Of a stretch of 64,000 bases of DNA, positions 46,916 to 57,667 are shown piece after piece. The DNA is from Euryodendron excelsum. Lineage: Eukaryota > Streptophyta > Magnoliopsida > Ericales > Pentaphylacaceae. The position numbers and the translations under genes are program-made. Every line of letters starts with the position of its first letter. Position 1 is the first letter of the stretch. The notes under the pieces are model-generated. The model was not told the DNA's origin. It saw only the letters and a list, made by a program, of their open reading frames with translations, and did no database searches. Location: positions 19,418,001 to 19,482,000 of the forward strand of contig CM065385.1 in assembly GCA_033060915.1 (NCBI GenBank), read 5' to 3'.

Positions 46916-48877
46916 AGTTTGTTCCTACACGTCACTCGTGTCTACACCTTCTTACGTGTCAAGTTTGACGGATTTCGAAGCCCGTTTCGAGATTTTAGTA
47001 CCTAAATGGCACAATAAACATTGTTTTTTTTTTTTTAAGTTAAGTCGAAAAACTTCAAAACTCTCACCCTGAGGGTTCAGCGACTATGCCGTTTGTTCCT
47101 ACATGTCACCCGTGTCTAGACCTTCCTACGTGCTAAGTTTGACGGACTCCGGACCCCATTTTGGGATTTTAGTACCCAAACGGCACGAAAAACATTATTT
47201 TCTTTTAAAAGTTAAGTGTAAAAAATTCACAACTCTTACTCCGGGAGTCCGGCGACCGTGCCGTTTATTCCTACACGTCACTCGTGTCTAGACCTTCCTA
47301 CGTGTCAAGTTTGACGGACTTCGGAGCCCGTTTCGGGATGTTAGTAACTAAACGGCACGAAAAACATTGTTTTTTTTATTTTAAGTTAAGTCGAAAAACT
47401 TCAAAACTCCCACCCCGAGGGTCCGGCAACTGTGCCGTTTGTTCCTACATGTCACCCGTGTCTAGACCTTCGTACGTGCCAAGTTTGATGGACTTTGGAC
47501 CCCATTTTGGGATTTTAGTACCTAAACGGCACGAAAAATATTATTTTCTTTTAAAAGGTAAGTGTAAAAAATTCACAACTCTCACCTCGGGAGTCCGGCG
47601 ACCGTGCCGTTTGTTCCTACACGTCACTCGTGTCTAGACCTTCCTACGTGTCAAGTTTGATGGACTTCGGAGCCCGTTTCGGGATGTTAGTAACTAAACG
47701 GCACGAAAAACATTGTTTTTTTTTTTTTTTAAGTTAAGTCAAAAAACTTCAAAACTCCCACCCCGAGGGTCCGGCGACTGTGCCGTTTGTTCCTACTTTC
47801 ACCCGTGTCTAGACCTTCGTACGTGCCAAGTTTGACGGACTTTGGACCCCATTTTGGGATTTTAGTACCCAAACGGCACGAAAAATATTATTTTCTTTTA
47901 AAAGGTAAGTGTAAAAAATTCACAACTCTCACCCCGGGAGTCCGGCGACTGTGCCGTTTGTTCCTACACATCACTCGTGTCTAGACCTTCCTACGTGTCA
48001 AGTTTGACGGACTTCGGAGCCCGTTTCGGGATGTTAGTAACTAAACGGCACGAAAAACATTGTTTTTTTTTTTTAAAGTTAAGTCGAAAAACTTCAAAAC
48101 TCCCACACCGAGGGTCCGGCAACTGTGCCGTTTGTTCCTACATGTCACCCGTGTCTAGACCTTCGTACGTGCCAAGTTTGATGGACTTTGGACCCCATTT
48201 TGAGATTTTAGTACCCAAACGGCACGAAAAATATTATTTTCTTTTAAAAGGTAAGTGTAAAAAATTCACAACTCTCACCCCTGGAGTCCAGCAACTGTGT
48301 CGTTTGTTCCTACATGTCACTCGTGTCTAGACCTTCCTACGTGTCAAGTTTGATGGACTTCGGAGCCCGTTTCGGGATGTTAGTAACTAAACGGCATGAA
48401 AAACATTGTTTTTTTTTTTTAAAGTTAAGTCGAAAAACTTCAAAACTCCCACCCCGAGGGTCCGGCGACTGTGCCGTTTGTTCCTACATGTCACCCGTGT
48501 CTAGACCTTCGTACGTGCTAAGTTTGACGGACTTTGGACCCCATTTTGGGATTTTAGTACCCAAACGGCACGAAAAATATTATTTTCTTTTAAAAGGTAA
48601 GTGTAAAAAATTCACAACTCTCACCCCGGGAGTCCGGCGACCGTGCCGTTTGTTCTTACACGTCACTCGTGTCTAGACCTTCCTATGTGTCAAGTTTGAC
48701 GGACTTCGGAGCCCGTTTCAGGATGTTAATAACTAAACGGCACGAAAAACATTGTTTTTTTTTTTTTAAAGTTAAGTCGAAAAACTTCAAAACTCCCACC
48801 CCGAGGGTCCGCGACTGTGCCGTTTGTTCCTACATGTCACCCGTGTCTAGACCTTCATACGTGCCAAGTTTGACGGA
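46916..48877. repeat. Satellite-like tandem array, 173-bp monomers in A/B dimers
   Basis: GTGTCTAGACCTTCsTACGT recurs at alternating steps of about 174 and 172 bases (46935, 47109, 47281, 47455, 47627, 47802, 47974 and so on to 48840). Eleven full monomers and a 37-base start of a twelfth are present. A monomers have GACGGACTTCGGAGCCCGTT and a poly-T run. B monomers have GACGGACTTTGGACCCCATT and TATTATTTTCTTTTAAAAGG. Same-type monomers are much closer to each other than A is to B, so the true unit is a 346-bp dimer. Long open frames across it come from the monomer sequence and are not genes. Confidence 0.95.
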
Positions 48878-49683
48878 AAATACAGAAATTTGCTGAGAAG
48901 AAAGTGAGAGACAGGAGGGTGGAATTAAGTGACCTTGGTGGCTTAGAAAGTAAGTCTGATCTCTTGTGAAGGCTTATGGAGAGTGAATACCCTGATGAAC
49001 AAGGCAAGAAAGTTCATTTCACTGTCAAGCTCCTTAAAGATTTTTGCATAAGTTTTATTCTAGCAAGGCGCGATACAAGCTCTGTGGGCTTAGCATGGTT
49101 CCTCTGGTTGATCCATAAGAACCCAGAAGTAGAAAATAGAATTCTCTACGAGCTGAATGAAATTATCAACCAACGGCCGGCCAAGAAAGAAGAAGCGAAC
49201 AGCATAGTCTTTACAGGAGAAGAACTAAAGAAGATGGTGTATTTGCAGGCAGCAATATCAGAATCCTTAAGGCTCTACCCACCAGTGCCACTTGACTTCA
49301 AAGAGGTTCTAGAGGACGATGTGTTCCCGGACGGCACGTATGTTAAAAAGGGTGCTCAAGTTATCTACTCTATTTTCTTAATGGCTCGAATCGAATCCAT
49401 ACGGGGGAAGGATTGCTCGGAGTTCAAGCCCGAGAGGTGGCTCAAGAATGATCAAATCGTGAGTGAAAATCAGTTCAGATATCCAGTTTTCAACGCCGGG
49501 CCGAGATTGTGTGTGGGAAAGAAGTTTGCTTACATGCAGATGAAAACGGTGGCTGCTTCTATCTTGTTGAGGTATTTTGTCAAGGTGGTCGAAGGTCATA
49601 TTGTGGCTCCCAAGATCACTACCACACTTTACATGAAGAATGGATTATTGGTGACTTTGGAGCCTAGGTTGAGCCTAATGTAA
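48878..49683 (+). pseudogene. Captured cytochrome P450 3' fragment (CYP86-like)
   Basis: One frame from about 48883 to TAA 49681-49683 encodes the C-terminal half of a P450, about 265 residues. It has the I-helix ILARRDTSS (usual AGRDTxS, with G to R), the ExxR motif ESLRLYPPVP, the PERW motif EFKPERWL and the heme loop FNAGPRLCVGKKFAYMQMK with the Cys ligand. The end LYMKNGLLVTLEPR is typical of CYP86-type fatty-acid omega-hydroxylases. The N-terminal half is missing: homology begins exactly where the satellite breaks off. A TGA at 48967-48969 interrupts it. It runs opposite to the transposase genes inside the CACTA element, so it looks like a captured gene fragment. Membrane-bound ER enzymes in the family; this copy cannot fold as one. 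Confidence 0.9.
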
Positions 49684-50879
49684 TTAAGTTTGTATATTGT
49701 ACGTAGTTGTGCAAAATTAAGGGTGAAGTGAAAAGAGTAGAAGAATAAAGGTTGATGTAGTGGCTTTACATACATGCATCAATGTTGTAATTGTGCTTAC
49801 TAAGATGTAAATCAAAGTACAAGTGGTATTGCTGTATATACGTGGCCTTCCATTGTTTATAAAGTTAATATTTGTATTAAATTTATTGGTAAGGTTTGCT
49901 TCTTTCAGGGGGAGACCTTCGCTACTTCCTATATATTATTGCAATATATGCTTAATAAGTCTTTCGTCGAAACGTACAGTTTTAAGAAAGAATATTTGTA
50001 GAAGAGATTAACAATGGGAAGACTCATTAAGTAGAATATTTTGCAACAATGGGAAGTAACTAGCTAAGTTCTCGTATATGAAACAAGCAAACCTTAGTTG
50101 ACAAGATTCAATGACATTAATTAAGCAGCAATTAATTATCCTGTTCATCAACAATATAGCAAAAGAAATTTCCTTCACATATTTCTTCGAAGGTGATGGA
50201 ACACCTTTTGAAAATGATATTTTTGAATGTTATTGCAGTCAAATGGCTTAATCTTGCTCCTTCCTCTTCTATCCACCATGGATATCTACCTTATGCATGC
50301 CCTTCACATAAATTAACAGCCCTATACACCTGACAATAATGTATGTATTATATTTCTATATGGAGTTTGAACTACGAATTTGCATACTATTCAGTCAATA
50401 TCAGATAGTTTCCAATCCTAAATCAGAATTTAACCAATAATAGGAAGACTAAATTGCAGACCACTAATCGATCTTGTAAGGGAATGATTTAGGCTACGTT
50501 TGGTACAGCTTATAGGTTGATTTTTTGATAAGCTTATAAGTAAAAAAAACAACAAAAGTTAGCTTTTTTGCTTTTTTGTTTATTTTTATCTAAACTAATA
50601 TCAGAAAAGCAAAATAGTTGGAAAAATTTAACTTTTTTATTAGGAAGCTTAAAAAAAATTTGGCTTTTAAGCCCTACCTACCAAGCACTTAGTATCAGAA
50701 AAAAATTTAAGAACTGGATAGAGTTTGCTGAAAAGCTAATATATTTAGTCATCCAATTACTCATAACTGCATATGGGCCAGTCAAAGTAGTTCTACAGTG
50801 ATCAGTCCAGAGCAGCAGTGTTAATGCAATACACAAAAATAAACACTAATGTGGATTCGTGGTTCTTATTGGAATATAA
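49684..50879. other. AT-rich interior, no gene seen
   Basis: Possible 3' flank of the captured P450 gene for the first few hundred bases. AGGCTACGTTTGGTACAGCT at 50491 looks like a hAT-type MITE start, but no matching inverted end was found. Confidence 0.45.
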
Positions 50880-51360
50880 CAATACAAGAAATTACGCCTT
50901 TGGCAACAACATGCGGCAACGGATGCATTATCTTGTTGCCAAAAGTGTACTTTCCGCCACGACAATTAATCTCATTGTTAAAAGAATAATTTTTGTGACG
51001 GCAATTTTTTGACGTAGCCAAAAGAGCATTTTCCTTGCCTCCAACTTATTTAGCAAATTAACTTAACATTGGAAGCTCCTATTTCAGTCAGGAAATCTAT
51101 AGAAAAGTGCTGTTGCCTCGTCTATTCTATGTTATTTGGCCCTATTTCTTGCACTGCTTCAGCAATGTCCCAGGTAGTGTATTTATTTTCTGACGTTATA
51201 TTGTTAGAAAACTTATATCTAATAGCACTACCAAACACGAGAGAAGGCCAAACTCAAGAAGAGAACCAGAACAGAAAGATCAACGGATAATTTCTAACCA
51301 GTGACAAAAGAGATAAAATGAAACAAGAAAAATATAGAATCTTGTGTAGTGAGTTGCATT
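50880..51360 (+). mobile_element. Nested, decayed CACTA-like terminus
   Basis: CAATACAAGAAATTACGCC resembles a CACTACAAGAAAT terminus with one change. It is followed by GGCAACAACATGCGGCAACG, TCTTGTTGCCAAAAGTG and TTTGTGACGGCAATTTTTTG, i.e. subterminal-type inverted motifs. The end near CTTGTGTAGTG (51345-51355) is a weak candidate for its partner. It lies inside the larger CACTA element. Confidence 0.4.
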
Positions 51361-52194
51361 TTTTTTTCTGCTGCAAAGACAAAAATAAAGTCATGATCCT
51401 CCTTCGGCTGTAATGGTCTCCATTAGCCATCCCACCAATACAGCCATAGTGAGGGCATCAAATGCAAATTACATATCATCACATACATGAATGGTAGACT
51501 TCTACCTGAAAGCTTCTAATTTGCTTTTGAGATGTGGTACTACGGACAGGAGCGGAACATCGGCCATCACCATAATTATCATTGTCACGTAGAATGTATT
51601 CCAATTTTGAGAACAAACAGGGTAAAGATGACCCAAAAATTAGGGATAACAGGAGCTACTCTCTGTCTCGCTGTCGCAGGGTTAAGGGCAAATCAATGTA
51701 TAGCAAACTAAAGGCTAATAGAAATAGATGAAAATAATGGGTAACAACAGCATTCTTGCCTGTCAAACAATTAAGAGATGCCTTCTGGGAGGTTTCTTAA
51801 AATTTGAACCACATTCCTAAGGATTTCTTACGAGTACTCAGCCCAAACTTTAGTCTAAGGTCAGCTAGAACTTAGCCCGTCTTCTCATCTAAGATAAGGT
51901 CGACTTTGATTTGCGCATCCACATATGCATTCATACATAGAGAGACTCTTCTAGCAACTAAGATCATAAGCAAGCTTAGTCTAAAGTCAATTTTGGGCCT
52001 AAAACTCAAGTTCGTAACCAAAAAATGAGCCTTGGCAACCAGAAACTAGGCTCTTAAATAGATTCAAACCAAGCTTGCATCAGCTCCACTCAAAACATAT
52101 TAACACAAAAAAGTTTCTAGTCTAAGTTTCAAAATAGATTTCCTTCATAAGAAAATAAAAATGTGTAGCTATGAGAAGCCATCACAGAAGAAGG
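51361..52194. other. Downstream region of the TnpA-like gene, no gene seen
   Basis: No coding frame recognised. It would include the 3' UTR of the gene ending at 52195-52294. Confidence 0.5.
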
Positions 52195-54046
52195 TTAAAA
52201 TACCTGCTCTGAAGGTGGAGGCAATGAAGTCGAACGAGGCAATGAGGCCGAAGTAGATGGTACAACATCATTACCCACAGACTCATTCCATGCCTAGTGC
52301 TCGCTAGATGCATCCGGAATCTAAAAAGTAAGATGAATAATACTTGAGAAAATCAATTAAGAGGACTTCTATTTTAAGAACTTTGGTTAAACTGGGGAGG
52401 CATATACGAACCTGTCTAGCGGCATCTGCAAATAGGAGACCGGCCTTTATCAATTGCATAGTAACTTGCCGGGTGATCTCTTCTCGAAACTCCTCTCGCA
52501 GCTTCTCTTTTAAATCCTCTCTTAGTGTCATGGTGACTTGTCGAGTGATCTCTTCCACCATAGCGGACTCTTTCTGAGGCTGTGATGGACCAACAGCTTC
52601 CCCGTAAATAGTAGACCGTGCTACACCAATGCCGTACGTGCGGCAATAGCCATGTCCATCATCCCCGAACAGTTCATGGAATATATTATCTCGAGCATCA
52701 TCTGTCCGTAGCTCCTCAGGCACCTCCTCCAGACGTCGGTTATATTCAGCCTACACTTTCAAACATACATATTAGAAAACAATCATAAAAAAAAATTGTT
52801 GTACTACATTGTTTACATAAGTACTGCTTACAATAATGTTAATCACATCCGAGTCATCTGGTCGACGAGTGCTCAAGAATACACTCATCTTGTCTGTCCT
52901 TTGCCCAGCCACCTCCATCTAATGTACCAATTATGTAAAATTAGTAATAGTAAAAAGTCAACAAATATATTACATTTTTCTACACATGTACCTCGTGACA
53001 TATTGCCGAGAAGTGTGTCCTCCCAGTTGTATGAGGTGGGCCACGAAGCTCCCTATTCACTGAATTCTTTTGTGCGGTTGCCTACAAGTAGTTGCATAAT
53101 TAGCATATAACAACAAACACATATGCTAGTGTAATTGACTGTGATGTATTGTACTTGAACCTGTGCCTCCTCGGTCCTCCAATAATCCACAAGCTCTCTC
53201 CAGTGATTTGGATTTATGCCATAAGGACAATCCGGGTATCGATCAACAATGTTTTGGTATGGCGTAAAATGATTTTTCTTTATATGATACCTGTGATCCT
53301 TCCATAACTTTTTACATTTGTTAAGGCAAATAGGTTTGTACTCGTCCGGACATGGTTCCAAGTTACGCTACAAAAGGAAAAAGAAAAAAAAACCCTTAGT
53401 CATTAACTGATCGATAAATAATAAAGTATTTATTATTTGGATAAAGAATAGAGTTGTAACCTTAACATCTTGCCAAATCTGATCGATTAAATCTTCAGGT
53501 ACATGTGGCCAATCAATATAAGTCAAAGGTACAATGCAACGCACAAGGATACCTAACTGCCCTGAGAGTATGTTCTTTTTGTTCTTCTCTATTGGGCACC
53601 ACCTCTTATCAAATTCCACGTGATACTTGAAATTTACCTTCCCCCAATCACGAATGCCCAATGACAAGCCTCGTCCCTTCTTTGAACATGCCGAAGACGT
53701 CTCAGTACCTGATAGGCCTAAAACAAGTGAATCCAAAATAATAAAATGAACCAAAATATTTATTAATTAACAGCATCAATAGGACAATAATTTTAACTCA
53801 ATTTATACCTGAAAGAACCGGCTGTGATGATGTAGCTGTTGAGGGTCTCTGTGATGAAGTAAAATATAAAGATGTAGCTGATGATGGAGCTACCCTCACT
53901 GCCTCTGCTGAGCCTGTCGGTCGAGCATGAGAAGGCTGCAACATGGGTTGCTGGGGTGGAACTGGCTCAGTACTCGCAGACCCTGATGTGCGTGACCGCA
54001 GCAGATCAGCTAACGTCTGACCGGTAGACCTCTTCCTCTTTGTCAT
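52195..54046 (-). pseudogene. Transposase_24 / TnpA-like second CACTA gene (7 exons)
   Basis: Start MTKRKRSTGQTLADLLRSRT at 54046. Predicted exons: 54046-53809, 53717-53461, 53367-53155, 53081-52992, 52918-52832, 52750-52412, 52320-52294 (or on to 52195). All joins keep the frame and have GT..AG borders, about 416 residues. It has a Ser/Pro-rich N-terminus, then a core (KYHVEFDKRWCPIEKNKKNI, EYKPICLNKCKKLWKDHRYH, PGCPYG-like DCPYGINPNHWRELVDYW). Then come ELRGPPHTTGRTHFSAI, DKMSVFLSTRRPDD and YNRRLEEVPEEL, ending in a charged coiled coil with two EEITRQVTM repeats. This is the Ptta/En/Spm (Transposase_24) family, whose members bind subterminal repeats in En/Spm. The TAG at 52296-52294 may be the true end or a CAG-to-TAG change, since the frame stays open for about 32 more codons. 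Confidence 0.82.
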
Positions 54047-54224
54047 AATAACCTGGTACGATAAATACAAGATACAAACAATGTACAAAATAGTAAAAAC
54101 ATGCAACCGTACAAAATAGTAAAAACATGCAACCATTTAAATTCATTTCACCATTGTAATACATATTCAACTCATGATGTCCAAAATAAATGGCCTATAC
54201 CAAAACTAACACATTGGGATGCTA
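54047..54224 (-). other. Intergenic spacer between the two CACTA genes
   Basis: 178 bases between the stop of the TNP2-like gene and the start of the TnpA-like gene, containing a direct repeat of CAACCnTnCAAAATAGTAAAAACATG (54095-54135). In En/Spm both products come from one promoter by alternative splicing. The short spacer allows the same here. Confidence 0.5.
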
Positions 54225-57200
54225 TTATTCTACAGGAGCATCAACTGTTGCTCCTTTTGTTCCTTCCCTAACCCAGTGAACGTCTGCTTCACGAAGAGCA
54301 ATAGTTTCTTCCAATTGTTGACTTGCATATGGTTCAACTTGAGTGTCTAAGGAATGCATATCAAACAAACTTCTCTGTGACATCTTCACAACAACATGCC
54401 AGTCTGCAGCAAGGGGATCTGAAGCATACCAAACCTGCTCTGCTTGTGATGCAAAGATGAAAGGTTCATTGGTCTCTCGATCATCTCGGTACAATAAATG
54501 GTTGAAGTTGACCAATGTAAATTGGAAAGCATCTTCCTTCTTCCCGCGAACGTTATCAATCCAATCACACTTAAACATGACAAATGTCATGTCATTAGTG
54601 TATCGAACTTGAATAATATCGGTCAACTGTCCATAGTACCACACAGACCCCACGTAAGGATTATTATCCTTTCGACTAGCATAACTCAAGGTGTCAGCCT
54701 TTAAACTTACACCACTATTTTGAGTAATTTGATTGTGATCCATGTGCTTCACACGAAAATGAAACCCATTGACGTTATAAGCATTATACCTCCATGCCAT
54801 GTCATCAGGACCATTTGCCAAATAATTGATTTCATCAGTCAATGTGATATTAGTCGTCCTTCGTAGAGTTTGAACCTGTTATGTAAAGAAGTATATATTG
54901 TATATTCTTAACTATACTTAAGTTTGGGAGAAGTGAAAATAACACATACATGGTTGGTGAACCAAGTGTGGAATGTTTCAAAATACTCGCGCTGAATTTG
55001 ATGACTATCTGCTTCAGGCAATTTTTCCTTCAGAAATTGAAGGTGATTGCTGTGCAATCAAAATTTACATATCAGCATATAAATTATTATACGGAAGCTA
55101 CATGAAATGGTTGTAAAAACAAATTTTGCTTACTTTATGAATGGTCCCATTGATTTAGTATTGAACAAGATATAGCGATGAGCCTGTGTCAATGCACTTT
55201 TATCAGGACGAACATATTTTTCGTTTCCTTCTGCACCGTCTTTGTTCCGCACAAGTCGATTAGTTTTGGTTTCCATGTCATCAAGATGTCGAGCACAAAA
55301 ATTCATGCACTCTTCCATCAAGTAACCTTTAGCTATTGAACCCTCTGCAAAAGCTCGATTCCGAACATATTCTTTCAATGTCAGACGATACCTCTTAATT
55401 GAATACATCCATCGGTATTGAACTGGTCCACACAACAATGCTTCATCAGCCAAATGAATAGGCAAGTGTTCCATTACATCAAAGAAGGCTGGAGGGAATA
55501 TTTTCTCAAGATGACACAGAGTTACTGCAATACGATCCTGAATATAATGCAAGTCAGTAGGACGATTCACCTTCGAGCATAGTTGTCTAAAGAAATTGCT
55601 CAATTCAATCAACGGTTCAATAACTTTCTTCAGCATAGAATGTCGTATAGCCAGAGGAATAAGTTGTTGCATCAAGACGTGATTATCATGGCTTTTTAGA
55701 CCCCAAATAGTTCTATCCTCTAAACGGACATGTCGTGATATATTAGATGCATACCCATCTGGCACTCTAACTTCCTTTAACACTTTCAAGAATAAATATT
55801 TTTCCTCCTTGGTCATTGTGAACTGAGCGGGAGGCAAGTATAATTTATTGCTCATCTTCTCTACTGGGTGCAATGATTCTCTAATTCCCATTTCCTTTAA
55901 ATCACGCTGGGCATTTGCATTGTCCTTCGACTTTTCGACGACTCCTAGTATTGTCCATAATACATTGTCACAGACATTCTTCTCTATATGCATCACATCC
56001 AGATTATGTCTTACTAAATTGTGCTTCCAATACGACAATTCGTAAAAGATGCTCTTCTTTTTCCAATTATGATTTTTGGGTTCCCCATTATTCGGTTCTT
56101 TCTCTTTCAATTTCCGATGTCTTACTGTGAGGTCATCCATTTTGTATTGAGTAAGAATACCTTTTGATTCCAACTGAAACAACATCTCTGATCCAGACAA
56201 CAATTCAGGTTTTGGTCTTAATTCTTGGGTCTTATCAAATGATATTCTGTCTCTTCAAAATTTATGTCGAATAGGTAAAAAGCGACGGTGGCCCATATAA
56301 ATGAACTTTCTACCGTGCTTCAACCTGATGGATTTAGTTTGCATATTACAACACGGGCAAGCATATTCACCTTTAGTACTCCATCCCGACAACATGGCAT
56401 ATGCAGGAAAATCATTGATTGTCCACAATAAACAAGCGTACAATTGAAACATTTGTTTGGTTGATGCATCATAAGTGGATACACCTTCATTCCAAAGTTC
56501 AATCAACTCCTCAATTAACGGTTGCAAATAGACATCAATCTTGTCGCCAGGTCCTTTTGGTCCATCTATAAGCATAGACAAGATAAAAAATGACTGCTTC
56601 ATGCACATCCAACGTGGTAAGTTGTATGAAATCAACACTACATGCCAAGTGCTATGAACTGTATTCATCGTTCTAAATGGGTTGAATCCATCCGACGCTA
56701 GCCCAAGCCTCACATTACGTATATCACTTGGAAAGACAAGATTCCGCCGATCAAAATCTTTCCAAGCCTCTGAGTCAGCAGGATGCCTTAAAGTCCCGTC
56801 ATTTTGTCGTTCCTCTGCATGCCACCTCATTGACTGTGAAGTATTTAAAGACATAAACAACCTTTGCAGTCTTGGCTTCAAAGGAAAATATCTCATCTGT
56901 TTTGCTGGCTTCGGTTTACGACAATGTTCTGAAGTATTGGCACTCTCTTTCCATCTAGATTTACCACATATGACACATTGGTTAAGATTGGCGTGCTCAT
57001 TCCTGAACAACATACAACTGTTGGGGCATGCATCCCAAGTCAGGTATGTAAAGCCTAGACCTTCAGTTATCTTTTGAGCTTTATAGTAATTGCTCGGAAG
57101 TTGCACACCCTCAGGGAAAGCCTCATTCAACAACTCAAGTAACATATCTGTGGACTTGTCCGTCCAATGATTGAGCACCTTCAGATGCAAGAGTCGGACA

Positions 57201-57667
57201 ATGAAAGACAATTTACTGAATTTCTTACATCCCAGATACAATTCACTCTTAGCATCTTCTAGGAGCTTGAAATAATGAACAATTTCTTCATTCGCTCCTA
57301 TCTGGCCCTCATCATTGTCAAAATTTGTACCTACATGCGGAATAGCATAATGTATTATTCCAACCATATCATCCCCAAAGTTTGAATCCCCCAACATTTC
57401 ATCTTCACTGATAGGGTGACTAGAAGTAGAAGGATATGGTTCCCCATAACTAGTCCAAATCTTATATTTCCTTAACATCCAATTGTTCAGAAGATGATCA
57501 CGCACAGTTTCTCGTGGCAAATAGTATCGATTCACACACTTCTTACAAGGACAATAGATCGTTGAATCTGCATTCTTACCGGTGTACGCAAACACAATGA
57601 ATTGGTCAATTCCATTCACATATTCCCTAGACAGCCTATCACTAGAATCAATCCAACTCTTGTCCAT
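54225..57667 (-). pseudogene. TNP2-type CACTA transposase (TnpD-like), 3 exons, one nonsense codon
   Basis: The start is MDKSWIDSSDRLSREY at 57667, the usual start of the Transpos_assoc domain, with cysteines in CPCKKCVNRYY. Exon 1 (57667-55134) carries this, the TNP2 core (LTWDACPNSCMLFRNEH, CVICGKSRWK, RLGLASDGFNPFR, AYAMLSGWSTKGEYACPCC) and DUF4218-like sequence (LDVMHIEKNVCDN, GLKSHDNHVLMQQLIP, LPIHLADEALLCGPVQYRWM). Exon 2 (55049-54950) and exon 3 (54875-54225, DUF4216-like, YYGQLTDIIQVRY) join in frame by GT..AG introns, giving 1,094 codons plus stop. The only defect seen is TGA at 56257-56255, where the family has Arg (CGA). Function in the family: catalyses excision and insertion at CACTA ends. 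Confidence 0.92.

Noticed and set aside
47103..48896. A series of similar 60-120-codon plus-strand frames (MSRPSYVxSLTDFGxxFG...)
   Set aside because: They recur with the 346-bp dimer and are explained by the satellite; no start context, splice sites or known domain.
50491..50700. hAT-type MITE starting AGGCTACGTTTGGTACAGC
   Set aside because: No clear inverted end or 8-bp duplication could be found; the phrase alone is too common in plant genomes.
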